Shown here: positions 18,319 to 26,010 of the stretch, in pieces
Layout: each line of letters begins with the position of its first letter
Position numbering within the stretch: position 1 is the stretch's first letter
Origin: Flaviflagellibacter deserti
GTDB taxonomy: Bacteria; Pseudomonadota; Alphaproteobacteria; Rhizobiales; Methylopilaceae
Reading direction: 5' to 3'
Length of the DNA: 64,000 nt
Assembly: GCF_042652085.1 (NCBI RefSeq)
Contig: NZ_JBHSJF010000005.1
Coordinates: forward strand, 248,001 to 312,000
The notes under the pieces: generated by a model
The model's input: only the letters and a program-made list of their open reading frames with translations
Told to the model about the DNA's origin: nothing
The model's database searches: none
Translations under genes and position numbers: made by a program

Positions 18319-18353
18319 GAAATCCCGAAGAACGCTTAGAAGCTCTCGGGTAC

Positions 18354-19331
18354 TCAGTTCCCCGCTGGCATCATGTAGGCGTACAGGGTTCGCGTTGAAT
18401 CATCGTACGGAAATCCCAACGTCCTGACGGTATCGAGCTGATTGCCGCCCAACACCCACAGTTTGTCCTCATCCCAATCCAGCAAGAAACCGACATGCCC
18501 TCTTCCGGTGGCCCAAGCAGTGTCGCCCTTGTCGAAGGGATAGTTCCGAAATACGGCTAGGCACCCGTAAGCTGGACGGCTCAGCCGCCGAAATCGGTTG
18601 TGCCGATTGTGGTAGAACGAGCGTGAGCCGACGTGACTGGTGCCAAGGTAGCCAGCCGCCTCTAGACAGTGATTGCAGAAGGCCGCGCACCAATCGATCT
18701 CGTCGCCACCCGGCCCGGGCCCGACTTCACGGCACGACCTGAAATACTGCATGATCCTGGGGTTATCACCGGGGTCCCATTCAGTCCGCTCTCTCGCGGG
18801 CAGCGCCGCTTCGCCCTTGGCGATTCTCATCCAGTCCTGCGCCGAGCGGGCTGCGGTCCGCGTTGGTCGCGATTTATTCGGTTTATCAACGCGAACCATA
18901 CCCTCGGCCCAACCGGAGGCATCTTTCACCGTTCCTGCCAGCCTCCGCATCTCTTCCTCGCTTAGGGAGGATACGGACCTTGCTGCCTCCAGGCCGGAAC
19001 GGCGAGCCAAGTCGGCAATCTCGTCTCCGGCGTCGATTGGCACGACAGCGAACTCCTGGATAATCTCGCCTACGGACCTTCGCGAATAAGCGGGGGTAGC
19101 CAGAAGTTCGACGCACGCACTCCAGCCAATCGTCTCGTCTGGGAAGATCGCGAACGTCCCGTCATCGCCCACAGCTCCGTAAGCGGTAGCAAAGGTTCCG
19201 GCGGACAAACCGATGGGATTGGCATTTCGCCACCCTGAAGAGCCCCCTTCGCGTATCAGTTCCTCGTCCGTTGCAGAGTCCGAGAGGATGACCCGTCGGG
19301 GCCCAGCGGTGCGTGCATGATCGTAGGGCAT
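18354..19331 (-). CDS. TIGR02594-type peptidoglycan hydrolase-like protein
   Basis: A 325-residue protein. The N-terminal part (GWRNANPIGLSAGTFA through GTFAIFPDETIGWSACVELL and SVGEIIQEFAVVP) resembles a phage P5-like or glycosidase-associated module. The C-terminal part matches the TIGR02594 pattern: DWCAAFCNHCLEAAGYLGT with a candidate catalytic Cys, GRGHVGFLLDW with a candidate His, and LWVLGGNQLDTV. Such domains are CHAP/NlpC-P60-like peptidoglycan amidases or peptidases. I chose ATG 19331 because GAGGG lies upstream; a TTG at 19352 is possible. No signal peptide is visible. It may be a cell-wall hydrolase of phage or effector origin; this is inferred. Confidence 0.65.
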   Translation of the reverse strand: MPYDHARTAGPRRVILSDSATDEELIREGGSSGWRNANPIGLSAGTFATAYGAVGDDGTFAIFPDETIGWSACVELLATPAYSRRSVGEIIQEFAVVPIDAGDEIADLARRSGLEAARSVSSLSEEEMRRLAGTVKDASGWAEGMVRVDKPNKSRPTRTAARSAQDWMRIAKGEAALPARERTEWDPGDNPRIMQYFRSCREVGPGPGGDEIDWCAAFCNHCLEAAGYLGTSHVGSRSFYHNRHNRFRRLSRPAYGCLAVFRNYPFDKGDTAWATGRGHVGFLLDWDEDKLWVLGGNQLDTVRTLGFPYDDSTRTLYAYMMPAGN

Positions 19332-19367
19332 GGCGACATCCCTCGTTGGCAAACATGCGATCGGCCC

Positions 19368-20210
19368 TTAGGGCGGCGTGTAGAGGCCCACGACGCAGTC
19401 CCTGTCGTTCGGGCTGATCCTAGAATTGAGAGTCGAACTGAAGCCGTTGAGAGTCCAATGTGACGGTATCGGGTAGAGCATCACGGAGCGAACATCGAAA
19501 GCACCGCTGCGAACGCATTCGTAGTCGCGTCCAAACTTGTTGAAGATGTTTTCTTCGCAGTCGCGACGCGACCATCCTTCCCGAGCCATGTCGCGGATCA
19601 CGGCTGGTTTATTCCAGACAATCGGGACACTCGGATTCTGGTGTTCATGGGAAAGCCCTAGCGCATGGCCGAACTCATGTGTCACCGCACGTTCGTCCTG
19701 GCTCTCAAGATTCATCGTGGCGCTGTGTGGAGCTACGTTGGCGCTTTCTCGTCCGACTAGAGACTTGTTGCCGCCAGGGCCGAAGTGAATGGCGATCTGC
19801 GATTGAGATTGCCGTACGCCAAACTTGAATTGAAGCTTGGTGCCGAGCGCACCACTAAGCCAATTGTTGGAGTATCGCTGGACATTTCGGTGCAAGCTGG
19901 CGTCACCATTGATGAAATGAACGCTGAGGGTGATTTTTCTTCCACCTGGTGTCATCCCGTCGTTCCGACGCCAACGTTTCTGGAAATTGGCCGTGCCGCG
20001 TGGGGTTAGCCTGAAGTCGGCGATAGCCGCATCAAGGAGTTCGCGGTCAAATCCGACGTCTTCGGCGTAGCTATCGAGCATCCGGGAGGCACTGCGAGAG
20101 ACTATTGGCTCTTTTGTTGAGCAGATGAAGTCCTCTCGACTGCGTGCGAGAGTGCTTCGCGCCGACAGCGAGCAGCAGCAACCGAGAACGAACGCTCTCC
20201 TGGTGATCAC
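19368..20210 (-). CDS. Tat-exported astacin-like (M12/metzincin) zinc protease
   Basis: A 280-residue predicted secreted protease. The N-terminus MITRRAFVLGCCCSLSARST is a twin-arginine signal of the RRxF type followed by a hydrophobic stretch. The zinc motif VTHEFGHALGLSHEHQNP near residue 173 is HExxHxxGxxHE, as in astacins, and SVMLYPIPSHW downstream supplies the metzincin Met-turn. I chose GTG 20210, which has AGGGGG 8 nt upstream, over GTG 20231. It follows the TIGR02594 gene's direction, so a cell-envelope-degrading or defence role together is possible. Its substrate is unknown. Confidence 0.75.
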   Translation of the reverse strand: MITRRAFVLGCCCSLSARSTLARSREDFICSTKEPIVSRSASRMLDSYAEDVGFDRELLDAAIADFRLTPRGTANFQKRWRRNDGMTPGGRKITLSVHFINGDASLHRNVQRYSNNWLSGALGTKLQFKFGVRQSQSQIAIHFGPGGNKSLVGRESANVAPHSATMNLESQDERAVTHEFGHALGLSHEHQNPSVPIVWNKPAVIRDMAREGWSRRDCEENIFNKFGRDYECVRSGAFDVRSVMLYPIPSHWTLNGFSSTLNSRISPNDRDCVVGLYTPP

Positions 20211-20603
20211 TGGAGCGCCCCCTGCAGACACAGAGAGAAAAACACACTATTTAGTTGTCGTCTAGCGACTCATACAATCATGATAATGGCCTGTCGCGGC
20301 TCGACGCCAATGAGGCTCAGGGAGCAGTTCACTCGTTCAGCGATCTGGCATCAGCTTCACGTGTCGCTCACCCCAATCGACGACCTCCCTAAGCTGAGCG
20401 GCAAGCTGGTCCAGACCGACTCCAGCGATACGCGCTCGGATCAGCGGCACATTGAGTCCTCGGCTACCGCTGCAAATGCCTCGAAGTCCGACTGAAGCGT
20501 CGAATTGGTTTGCGTCCAATGGACCGCTTCCCTCTCTCCCAAGAATTTCCAGAGCATTGCGCTTAGCTGACCGTGTAACGAGGGCGCGCAAGGATGGCTC
20601 CGC
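20211..20603. other. intergenic stretch with a doubtful small open frame
   Basis: About 390 nt between the protease gene and the membrane synthase-like gene. The only notable content is a minus-strand open frame at 20337-20591 (84 codons, ending DWGERHVKLMPDR). Its C-terminal third looks protein-like, but there is no recognisable domain and no clear ribosome-binding site. It may be the remains of a decayed gene. A plus-strand frame at 20280-20495 has nothing to support it. Confidence 0.3.
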
Positions 20604-23063
20604 TCAGCTCGTTTTGGCATTGTCCTTCCGCATGGCCTGAACGCCTCTGACGAGAAGCAGAGCCGGTCCGGGCAGTAGCAGATAGCAGATCGCTCCGACC
20701 CGAAGCGTCGTATCGATGCTGAACTCGATGCTCGTCAACACGGCGACACCTGCCGCAAGCACGCCCGCTGCGCCGTTGATGCCCCAGAACCACGGGGTCG
20801 GTCTCTGGTCGATCCTTGAGACCAGCCGCATCCCAGTCGGAAAACCGAATCCCATGAGGAAGCCGGCCGGGGCGAGAACCAGGACGGTCAGCAGGGCCCT
20901 GAACGGCAGGCTTGCACTCTCCAGCTGGAGCAGGACCTGGGGAAGCCACGAAGACAGGGCGAGGAGATACGCGCCGGTGAGCGCCGACCAGCCAATCAGC
21001 CGAGGGCTGCTGTCGAGTAAGACGCGCTCGGACGCCAGGCTGCCGACGCCGGTTGATAGGATCAGGCTGAAGAGGACGATGCTGAGGGCATAGACCGGAT
21101 GGCCCAGGAATACGCTGATGCGTTGCAGCAGGGCGATTTCGACCATCATGAAGCCGATGCCGATCAGCGTGAAGTACGCTGTTCCAGCGATGGTGAGCGT
21201 TGACGCCGCGGCGCTCACGGTAGACCGAAGCGGAACGATGATCGTCGCCGCGACGAGAATTGCCGAGATGAGGATCAGCATGGCCAGCGTCAGGGTCGCG
21301 CTCAGGTTGCCTTGATAGACGCCCGGCCTGGACGCCACTGCGAAGAGGTCCTGATCAAGCAGGCGATCGAGCCGCAATTGGTTGAAGAAGAACGGGCGAG
21401 CGTCGGTCGGCGCGCTCAGGTCCAGATAGGAGGCGCGCGTGGCGCGCTGGAGGCTGTCGCCGTCGGGCGCCGAGACGATGCTTTCAAGCAGCGGCGAGGC
21501 CGCTGGCGCCTGTGGGTCCAACAGGACGGAAAACGCGTAAGTCGCCGCCGCTTTCCGCAGGGCGTCCAAAGCCTGGTCCGATAGAGGCGAGCGCGACGCC
21601 ACAATGGTCGCGACCTGACCTGATGAAGCCATGAATACATGCCGCTTTGGATCGGCCGCCCCGAGAGATTGAAGAGTCGCGATCGCGAGGCTCACCATGC
21701 GGCCGGTCTCGTTGACCTCGCCGGGGGCATGCCAGCGGCTCACGGTAAACACGCCCTCGGGGGTCAGACGCTCAAGGAAGATCCGCCACGCCTCAACGGT
21801 GTAGAGACCATTCTCCGACAAGGTGAAGGCGCCGGCTCCCGTGGCGGCCCAGGTGTCGATCAGACTCATCTGGATGATGTCGAAGGCGCGATCGGTACGG
21901 GCGAACCAGCTTCGCGCCTCGTCGATCTCGAAGGTCATGCCGGGCTGACGGCCGATGGCCGTGTAACCCGAGTATTGCCGCGTCAGCAGATCGATCAAGA
22001 TCGGGTTGATCTCGACTCCGACCACCTCCGAGAGACCGAACAGGCGCGCGGACAGCATGTCTCTGCCGCCGCCGACGCCGATCACGGCCCCGGTCTGAAG
22101 ACCGGGGAGCGCATAGGCGAGGTTCGTCACGTCGTAGCGGAGGAACGCAACTTCATCGAGATCGCCAGAGAAGCGATAGACCGCCGTTGCGGCGCCGCCG
22201 TCGATGGTCATCCAGCGCTGCTCGATCTGGTCGGGAGCAAACCTGATCGACGGCCCCCACAGCATCGGTGGTGCCTTGTCGCTTTGGCTGACCGTAATGC
22301 GCGAGAACGAGTTCCATTTTTCGTAGGCGATCGTCTCCGGCTGCTCGATCTTGTCCTTGACGATCGTTGGCCGGATGCCTTCGGTCGCGCTGTTCGCGGC
22401 TGCCAAGGCCACCAGGCAGCCCAGCACGACCCAGCGGTGCCGGAAAAGCCTGGCCGCGATCGGTCGACCAGGCGGAAAGCCCCCGAGGCCCGCTCGGGCG
22501 AAGAGCAGGCCCCCCGCGGCGCCGAGAACCGCAATCCAGAGCATCGCCGAGGGACCGCTGACCAGGTTGAGCAGCGCCAGGGCACCAAGGCAGCCCAGAG
22601 CTGCGCCGAGCAGATCCACGCCATAGACGATGCCGACCGGATAGGGGCTGCGCGTCAGCGCCAGGCTGACGACGATGCCGGAAAAGAAGAATGGCAGCGA
22701 AAGGGCGATGGCGAACTCGGCCCAGACGACGAGCGACATGACCGATGCCGGCAGACTCGTGACGATGGTGAGCTGCACCAGGACCGCAAAGACGGTCGCC
22801 AGGGCGAAGCCGAGCGAAGCGACACTCAGATGATAGGGCAATTGCGCGGGACGGTTGGCCCCGGAGCCAAAGTAAACCCAGACCGCCCCGGCAGTGAGGC
22901 CGAACATCGCGATGCTGACGACGAAGAACGCGAGATGATACCAGGACGTGACGGAGATGATCCGGGTTTCGACAACCTGCAGCATCAGGGTCGCCGCAGT
23001 GATCACACCGAGGCCCGCATAGAATGGCAGCCGTCGCGGGACCTCCTGCAATCGCGCCTCCAT
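20604..23063 (-). CDS. membrane-embedded spermidine synthase-like protein
   Basis: An 819-residue protein with three parts: an N-terminal membrane domain of about seven helices (first at GLGVITAATLMLQVVETR), a soluble domain near residues 225-580, and a C-terminal membrane domain (TLTLAMLILISAILVAATII onward). The soluble part has a SAM/aminopropyl-type Rossmann motif, AVIGVGGGRDMLSARLFG near residue 325, and EVVGVEINPILIDLL, as in spermine/spermidine synthase-like methyltransferases. Fused membrane versions are widespread but poorly characterised. A polyamine product is not established. It probably acts at the inner membrane. It reads in the same direction as the protease and hydrolase genes. 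Confidence 0.7.
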   Translation of the reverse strand: MEARLQEVPRRLPFYAGLGVITAATLMLQVVETRIISVTSWYHLAFFVVSIAMFGLTAGAVWVYFGSGANRPAQLPYHLSVASLGFALATVFAVLVQLTIVTSLPASVMSLVVWAEFAIALSLPFFFSGIVVSLALTRSPYPVGIVYGVDLLGAALGCLGALALLNLVSGPSAMLWIAVLGAAGGLLFARAGLGGFPPGRPIAARLFRHRWVVLGCLVALAAANSATEGIRPTIVKDKIEQPETIAYEKWNSFSRITVSQSDKAPPMLWGPSIRFAPDQIEQRWMTIDGGAATAVYRFSGDLDEVAFLRYDVTNLAYALPGLQTGAVIGVGGGRDMLSARLFGLSEVVGVEINPILIDLLTRQYSGYTAIGRQPGMTFEIDEARSWFARTDRAFDIIQMSLIDTWAATGAGAFTLSENGLYTVEAWRIFLERLTPEGVFTVSRWHAPGEVNETGRMVSLAIATLQSLGAADPKRHVFMASSGQVATIVASRSPLSDQALDALRKAAATYAFSVLLDPQAPAASPLLESIVSAPDGDSLQRATRASYLDLSAPTDARPFFFNQLRLDRLLDQDLFAVASRPGVYQGNLSATLTLAMLILISAILVAATIIVPLRSTVSAAASTLTIAGTAYFTLIGIGFMMVEIALLQRISVFLGHPVYALSIVLFSLILSTGVGSLASERVLLDSSPRLIGWSALTGAYLLALSSWLPQVLLQLESASLPFRALLTVLVLAPAGFLMGFGFPTGMRLVSRIDQRPTPWFWGINGAAGVLAAGVAVLTSIEFSIDTTLRVGAICYLLLPGPALLLVRGVQAMRKDNAKTS

Positions 23064-23147
23064 GTCACGGTTGCATCGATCAGCCAGCTAGGTCCGTAGG
23101 ACCTGACTCAGCAAAGACGAGTCTGCCGATACAAACCCGCATGACAG

Positions 23148-23371
23148 CTATCGCTGCCAACCTAGCCGCTGCGTTCTTGGCGTCTCGGAGCGGCGGTCCG
23201 GCGACATCTTCTCAGCACGCGCCTTGCCGCTTTTGGCCCCGAGAGCCTTAGCGGCAGGGTCTTTCCTATCATCAATGGGCGCGCCTTCCTCAATCTCTCC
23301 CGTAGCAATACGAGCGATGTGGATTGCGCTGCCGATTACGTCGGCGGGGCGCTCTTCGCCTTAGGTCCCAT
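23148..23371 (-). pseudogene. frameshifted small basic protein of the GGKAR/SPERR type
   Basis: An ATG at 23371 starts MGPKAKSAPPT and then meets TAA. Reading on in the next frame gives DVIGSAIHIARIATGEIEEG, DPAAKALGAKSGKARAEK and MSPDRRSE. This matches a rhizobial family of small proteins with an IATGE segment and a GGKARA-SPERR-EIAKKAA tail. After SE the frame should continue as IAKNAAARL, but one T appears to be missing, so the tail is read as TPRTQRLGWQR. Two frame breaks suggest a decayed gene. The ATG overlaps the stop of the 68-residue gene upstream, so the pair was probably coupled. Confidence 0.45.
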
Positions 23372-23567
23372 GGGCACCCGTTACCTCGTTCAGGATGTGC
23401 GTTTCCGCCTGAGATACGGCGGCGATGTGGAGTTCAGCTTCCTCATAGGTGCGGAAGGGCACTGCGCTCACGTCTCCGGTTGGCAGGTGCGTCACCGCCA
23501 AGAACGGGAACTCGGCACGAGGGGGAGTGTAAACGGTGTACCAAATGCCGTTGTCTGTAAGTGGCAT
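23361..23567 (-). CDS. conserved hypothetical small protein
   Basis: A 68-residue protein starting MPLTDNGIWYTVYTPPRAEF and ending NEVTGAHGT. It has a compact alternating pattern with VPFRTYEEAELHIAAV. It has no signal peptide, membrane segment or known domain that I recognise. An AGGAGCCGG stretch lies upstream of the ATG at 23567, which supports real translation. Its stop overlaps the start of the frameshifted GGKAR-type gene, so the two were likely one translational unit. The function is unknown. Confidence 0.5.
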   Translation of the reverse strand: MPLTDNGIWYTVYTPPRAEFPFLAVTHLPTGDVSAVPFRTYEEAELHIAAVSQAETHILNEVTGAHGT

Positions 23568-23807
23568 GTCCGGCTCCTGCTATGCGCCAAGCATATATGA
23601 CCAACGGCCTGAAGCGACACAACGTCGGGCACTTTAAATCTCAAATTGGGACACCACCAGTTTCGACCTGCTCCGCAAATTGCAGAGCTGGTGCACGTCT
23701 TTCGAGGACAGGAGACAGACCGCGCTGCGCTCGCCCGGGCGGAGGCGAATGCGCGGCCGCGTCCGTCTCCGCCACTCTTCAGTCTCACACGCCGCGCTGC
23801 GTCCGCG

Positions 23808-24095
23808 TCAGGCCGTCGCGCGATTCTTGATCAGGCCGATGATCGCCGTGAGGATGGCGCCGCCCGCCCCGCCGCTGATCAGATGCGTCACGATCGTGCC
23901 GAGGCTGAAATCGCCGCTCGCGACCGATGCGCTGACGGCCGGGATCAGCATGGTCACGATCTGGCCGAGGACGCCGCCGCCAACCGCGCCGGCGATCAGA
24001 TTTCCGATCATTCCGAGATCGAAATTGGGAGACGCCTTGCCCGCCGCTCCCCCGCCGACCGCACCGGCGATCAGGTTTATCAGGATCTGCTCCAT
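23808..24095 (-). CDS. small glycine-rich hydrophobic protein with internal repeats
   Basis: A 95-residue protein made mostly of hydrophobic, glycine-rich segments. NLIAGAVGGGAAG and GNLIAGAVGGGVLGQI are near-identical repeats, and THLISGGAGGAILTAIIG is a third, looser copy. They could form membrane helices or a compact glycine-zipper structure. The ATG at 24095 follows a strong GGAGGT site, so I chose it over the ATG 14 codons upstream. Similar glycine-rich proteins occur in rhizobia without a known function. It stands alone, upstream and divergent from pyrC. Confidence 0.7.
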   Translation of the reverse strand: MEQILINLIAGAVGGGAAGKASPNFDLGMIGNLIAGAVGGGVLGQIVTMLIPAVSASVASGDFSLGTIVTHLISGGAGGAILTAIIGLIKNRATA

Positions 24096-24409
24096 GGTCG
24101 TTACCTCCGTTGGTGGCAGGATTCTTGGCCTGCTCAACCGCCGCGATTATGCGCCTCGTCGTCTCGCCGACCAATAATGAAGAAAATATTGGGAGCTCCC
24201 AGACCAAGGGATCAACAGCTTTCGCCGTGACGTACGATAGGATTTGCAATCTCAAATCGCCTCCCCTAACAGCATCAATACCGTGACCGGCAGTCGGCTC
24301 AGGCTCCCTTCTGGCCACCATCTTTTCCAAACTTGTCGAGCCGGGCTCATGCCGCCCATCGGAAACGGTCGCGACCGTTCCCTGCTCGCCCGGACACTGA
24401 CGAACCGAC
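24096..24409. other. divergent intergenic region, no gene seen
   Basis: About 314 nt between the small glycine-rich gene (minus) and pyrC (plus). It should carry both promoters. I see AT-richer sequence around 24175-24200 that could include a minus-strand promoter, but no box clear enough to name, no hairpin terminator and no supported open frame. Confidence 0.5.
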
Positions 24410-25462
24410 ATGACGACGACGATCACCATCCGCCGCCCCGACGACTGGCACGTTCACCTGCGCGACGGCGAGATGCTGAAGGCCGTGGTGCCCTACACCG
24501 CGCGCCATTTCGGGCGCGCGATCATCATGCCGAACCTCGTGCCGCCGGTGACGACCAGCGCGAGCGCGGCCGCATACCGCGATCGCATCATGGCGGCCGT
24601 GCCGCGGGGCGTGTCGTTCACGCCGCTGATGACCGCCTATCTCACTGACACGACCGACGCGGACGACATCGGCGCCGGCCATCGCGACGGCGTGCTGACG
24701 GCGGTGAAGCTCTATCCAGCCCACGCCACGACCAATTCCAGCCACGGCGTCACCGACATCAAATCGGTCGCGCCGGTGCTCGAGGCGATGCAGCGCGCGG
24801 GAATGCCGCTCCTCGTCCACGGCGAGGTCACCTCGCCCGACATCGACATCTTCGATCGCGAAGCGGTGTTCATCGACCGCGTGCTGACGCCGCTCCTCGC
24901 CGATTTCCCGGCGTTGAAGGTTGTGATGGAGCACATCACCACGCAGGAGGCCGCCGAGTTCGTCGCCGCCAACGCGCCCCGGCTCGGCGCGACGATCACG
25001 CCGCAGCACCTGATGCTGAACCGCAATGCGCTGTTCGTAGGCGGCGTCCGCCCGCATTTCTATTGTCTGCCGGTGCTGAAGCGCGAGCGTCACCAGATCG
25101 CCCTCCGCAAGGCGGCGACGAGCGGCCAGTCCTGCTATTTCCTCGGAACCGACACCGCGCCGCATCTGCGCCACCTCAAGGAAGCGGCCTGCGGCTGCGC
25201 CGGCGTCTTCTCCGCGCCGGTGGCGCTCGGCTGCTACGCGCAGGTCTTCGCCGAGGAGAACGCACTCGACCGCTTCGAGGCCTTCGCCTCGCTGAACGGC
25301 CCGGCATTCTATGGTCTGCCCGCCAACGAGGACCGGATCACGCTCGTCAGCGGCCACTCGAACGGCTCTGCCATGGTCCCGGTCTCGAAAGACGGCGAAC
25401 TCGTCACCTTCGAGCCGATCGAGCCCATCACCTGGGCCGTCCGGAACGCTACCTCCGCCTGA
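24410..25462 (+). CDS. pyrC: dihydroorotase (homodimeric type)
   Basis: A 350-residue zinc amidohydrolase that cyclises N-carbamoyl-aspartate to dihydroorotate in pyrimidine synthesis. The HxH metal motif is in DDWHVHLRDGEM, and the carboxylated lysine is in LTAVKLYPAHAT. The later ligands are in GMPLLVHGEV and VMEHITTQEAA, and FLGTDTAPHLRH supplies the catalytic Asp. The length and motifs match the type II (E. coli-like) enzyme rather than the PyrC paired with PyrB/PyrX. Its 3' end overlaps the next gene, on the opposite strand, by 14 nt. Confidence 0.95.
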   Translation: MTTTITIRRPDDWHVHLRDGEMLKAVVPYTARHFGRAIIMPNLVPPVTTSASAAAYRDRIMAAVPRGVSFTPLMTAYLTDTTDADDIGAGHRDGVLTAVKLYPAHATTNSSHGVTDIKSVAPVLEAMQRAGMPLLVHGEVTSPDIDIFDREAVFIDRVLTPLLADFPALKVVMEHITTQEAAEFVAANAPRLGATITPQHLMLNRNALFVGGVRPHFYCLPVLKRERHQIALRKAATSGQSCYFLGTDTAPHLRHLKEAACGCAGVFSAPVALGCYAQVFAEENALDRFEAFASLNGPAFYGLPANEDRITLVSGHSNGSAMVPVSKDGELVTFEPIEPITWAVRNATSA

Positions 25463-26009
25463 TCCCCATCGTCGCCGCCAGCCCCATCATCACCGAATTC
25501 CTCGGCGCGGGACCGGGAAGTTCGGTCATCGCGCGCAGGCGGTCGGCGATCTCGACCAGTTGCTCGCTATAGGGCCTGCGGTTCCGCAGCTGCGCGATGT
25601 TGAAACTGCCCCGCCGCGACGAGAGCGTCAGGACATCGATGCGGGTGCCGTCGCTGCGCGACGAGAAGATGTAGAGGTCGGCGATCTCCCCGAACGCGAG
25701 CGTGGTGATGTCGACGCCGGACGTTTTCGTCGTCCGGACCGTGATCGTCTGCGCATTGCGGTCGAACACCGTCTCGACGAGGAGCGTCTGCGCCTTCACC
25801 CACAACAGGGCGATGGCGATCCAGGCGGCGATCGCCGCGACGATGACGACGAGCATGTAGGACTCCGGCCCCACGATCTGCCGGTTGATCGCACTGAAAA
25901 CTGCCACCACCGCCACGCCCGCGATGACCGCGGTCCAGAGCGGCCTGTTCAGGGGCTTCGGTTCGTAATGAAGCGTCAGATGCGCTCCGAGCTCCGTCAG
26001 GCGGATCAC
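25449..26009 (-). CDS. hypothetical membrane protein with PH-like soluble domain
   Basis: A 186-residue protein. Two close hydrophobic segments (TAVIAGVAVVAVFSAI and LVVIVAAIAAWIAIALL) are followed by a beta-rich soluble region, TVRTTKTSGVDITTLAFGEI and DGTRIDVLTLSSRRGSF. This architecture resembles small membrane proteins with a bacterial PH-like domain. No specific family is recognised. It is downstream of mntH in the same direction (2 nt away) and overlaps pyrC tail to tail. Confidence 0.6.
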   Translation of the reverse strand: MIRLTELGAHLTLHYEPKPLNRPLWTAVIAGVAVVAVFSAINRQIVGPESYMLVVIVAAIAAWIAIALLWVKAQTLLVETVFDRNAQTITVRTTKTSGVDITTLAFGEIADLYIFSSRSDGTRIDVLTLSSRRGSFNIAQLRNRRPYSEQLVEIADRLRAMTELPGPAPRNSVMMGLAATMGIRRR

Positions 26010-26010
26010 G

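Noticed and set aside
21639..23099. 486-residue plus-strand open frame opposite the spermidine-synthase-like gene
   Set aside because: Arg/Asp/Gln-rich shadow of the real minus-strand gene, which has clear membrane segments and a SAM motif.
23646..24230. 194-residue plus-strand open frame
   Set aside because: Its second half is antisense to the glycine-rich gene, the start is a weak TTG without a ribosome-binding site, and the composition is shadow-like.
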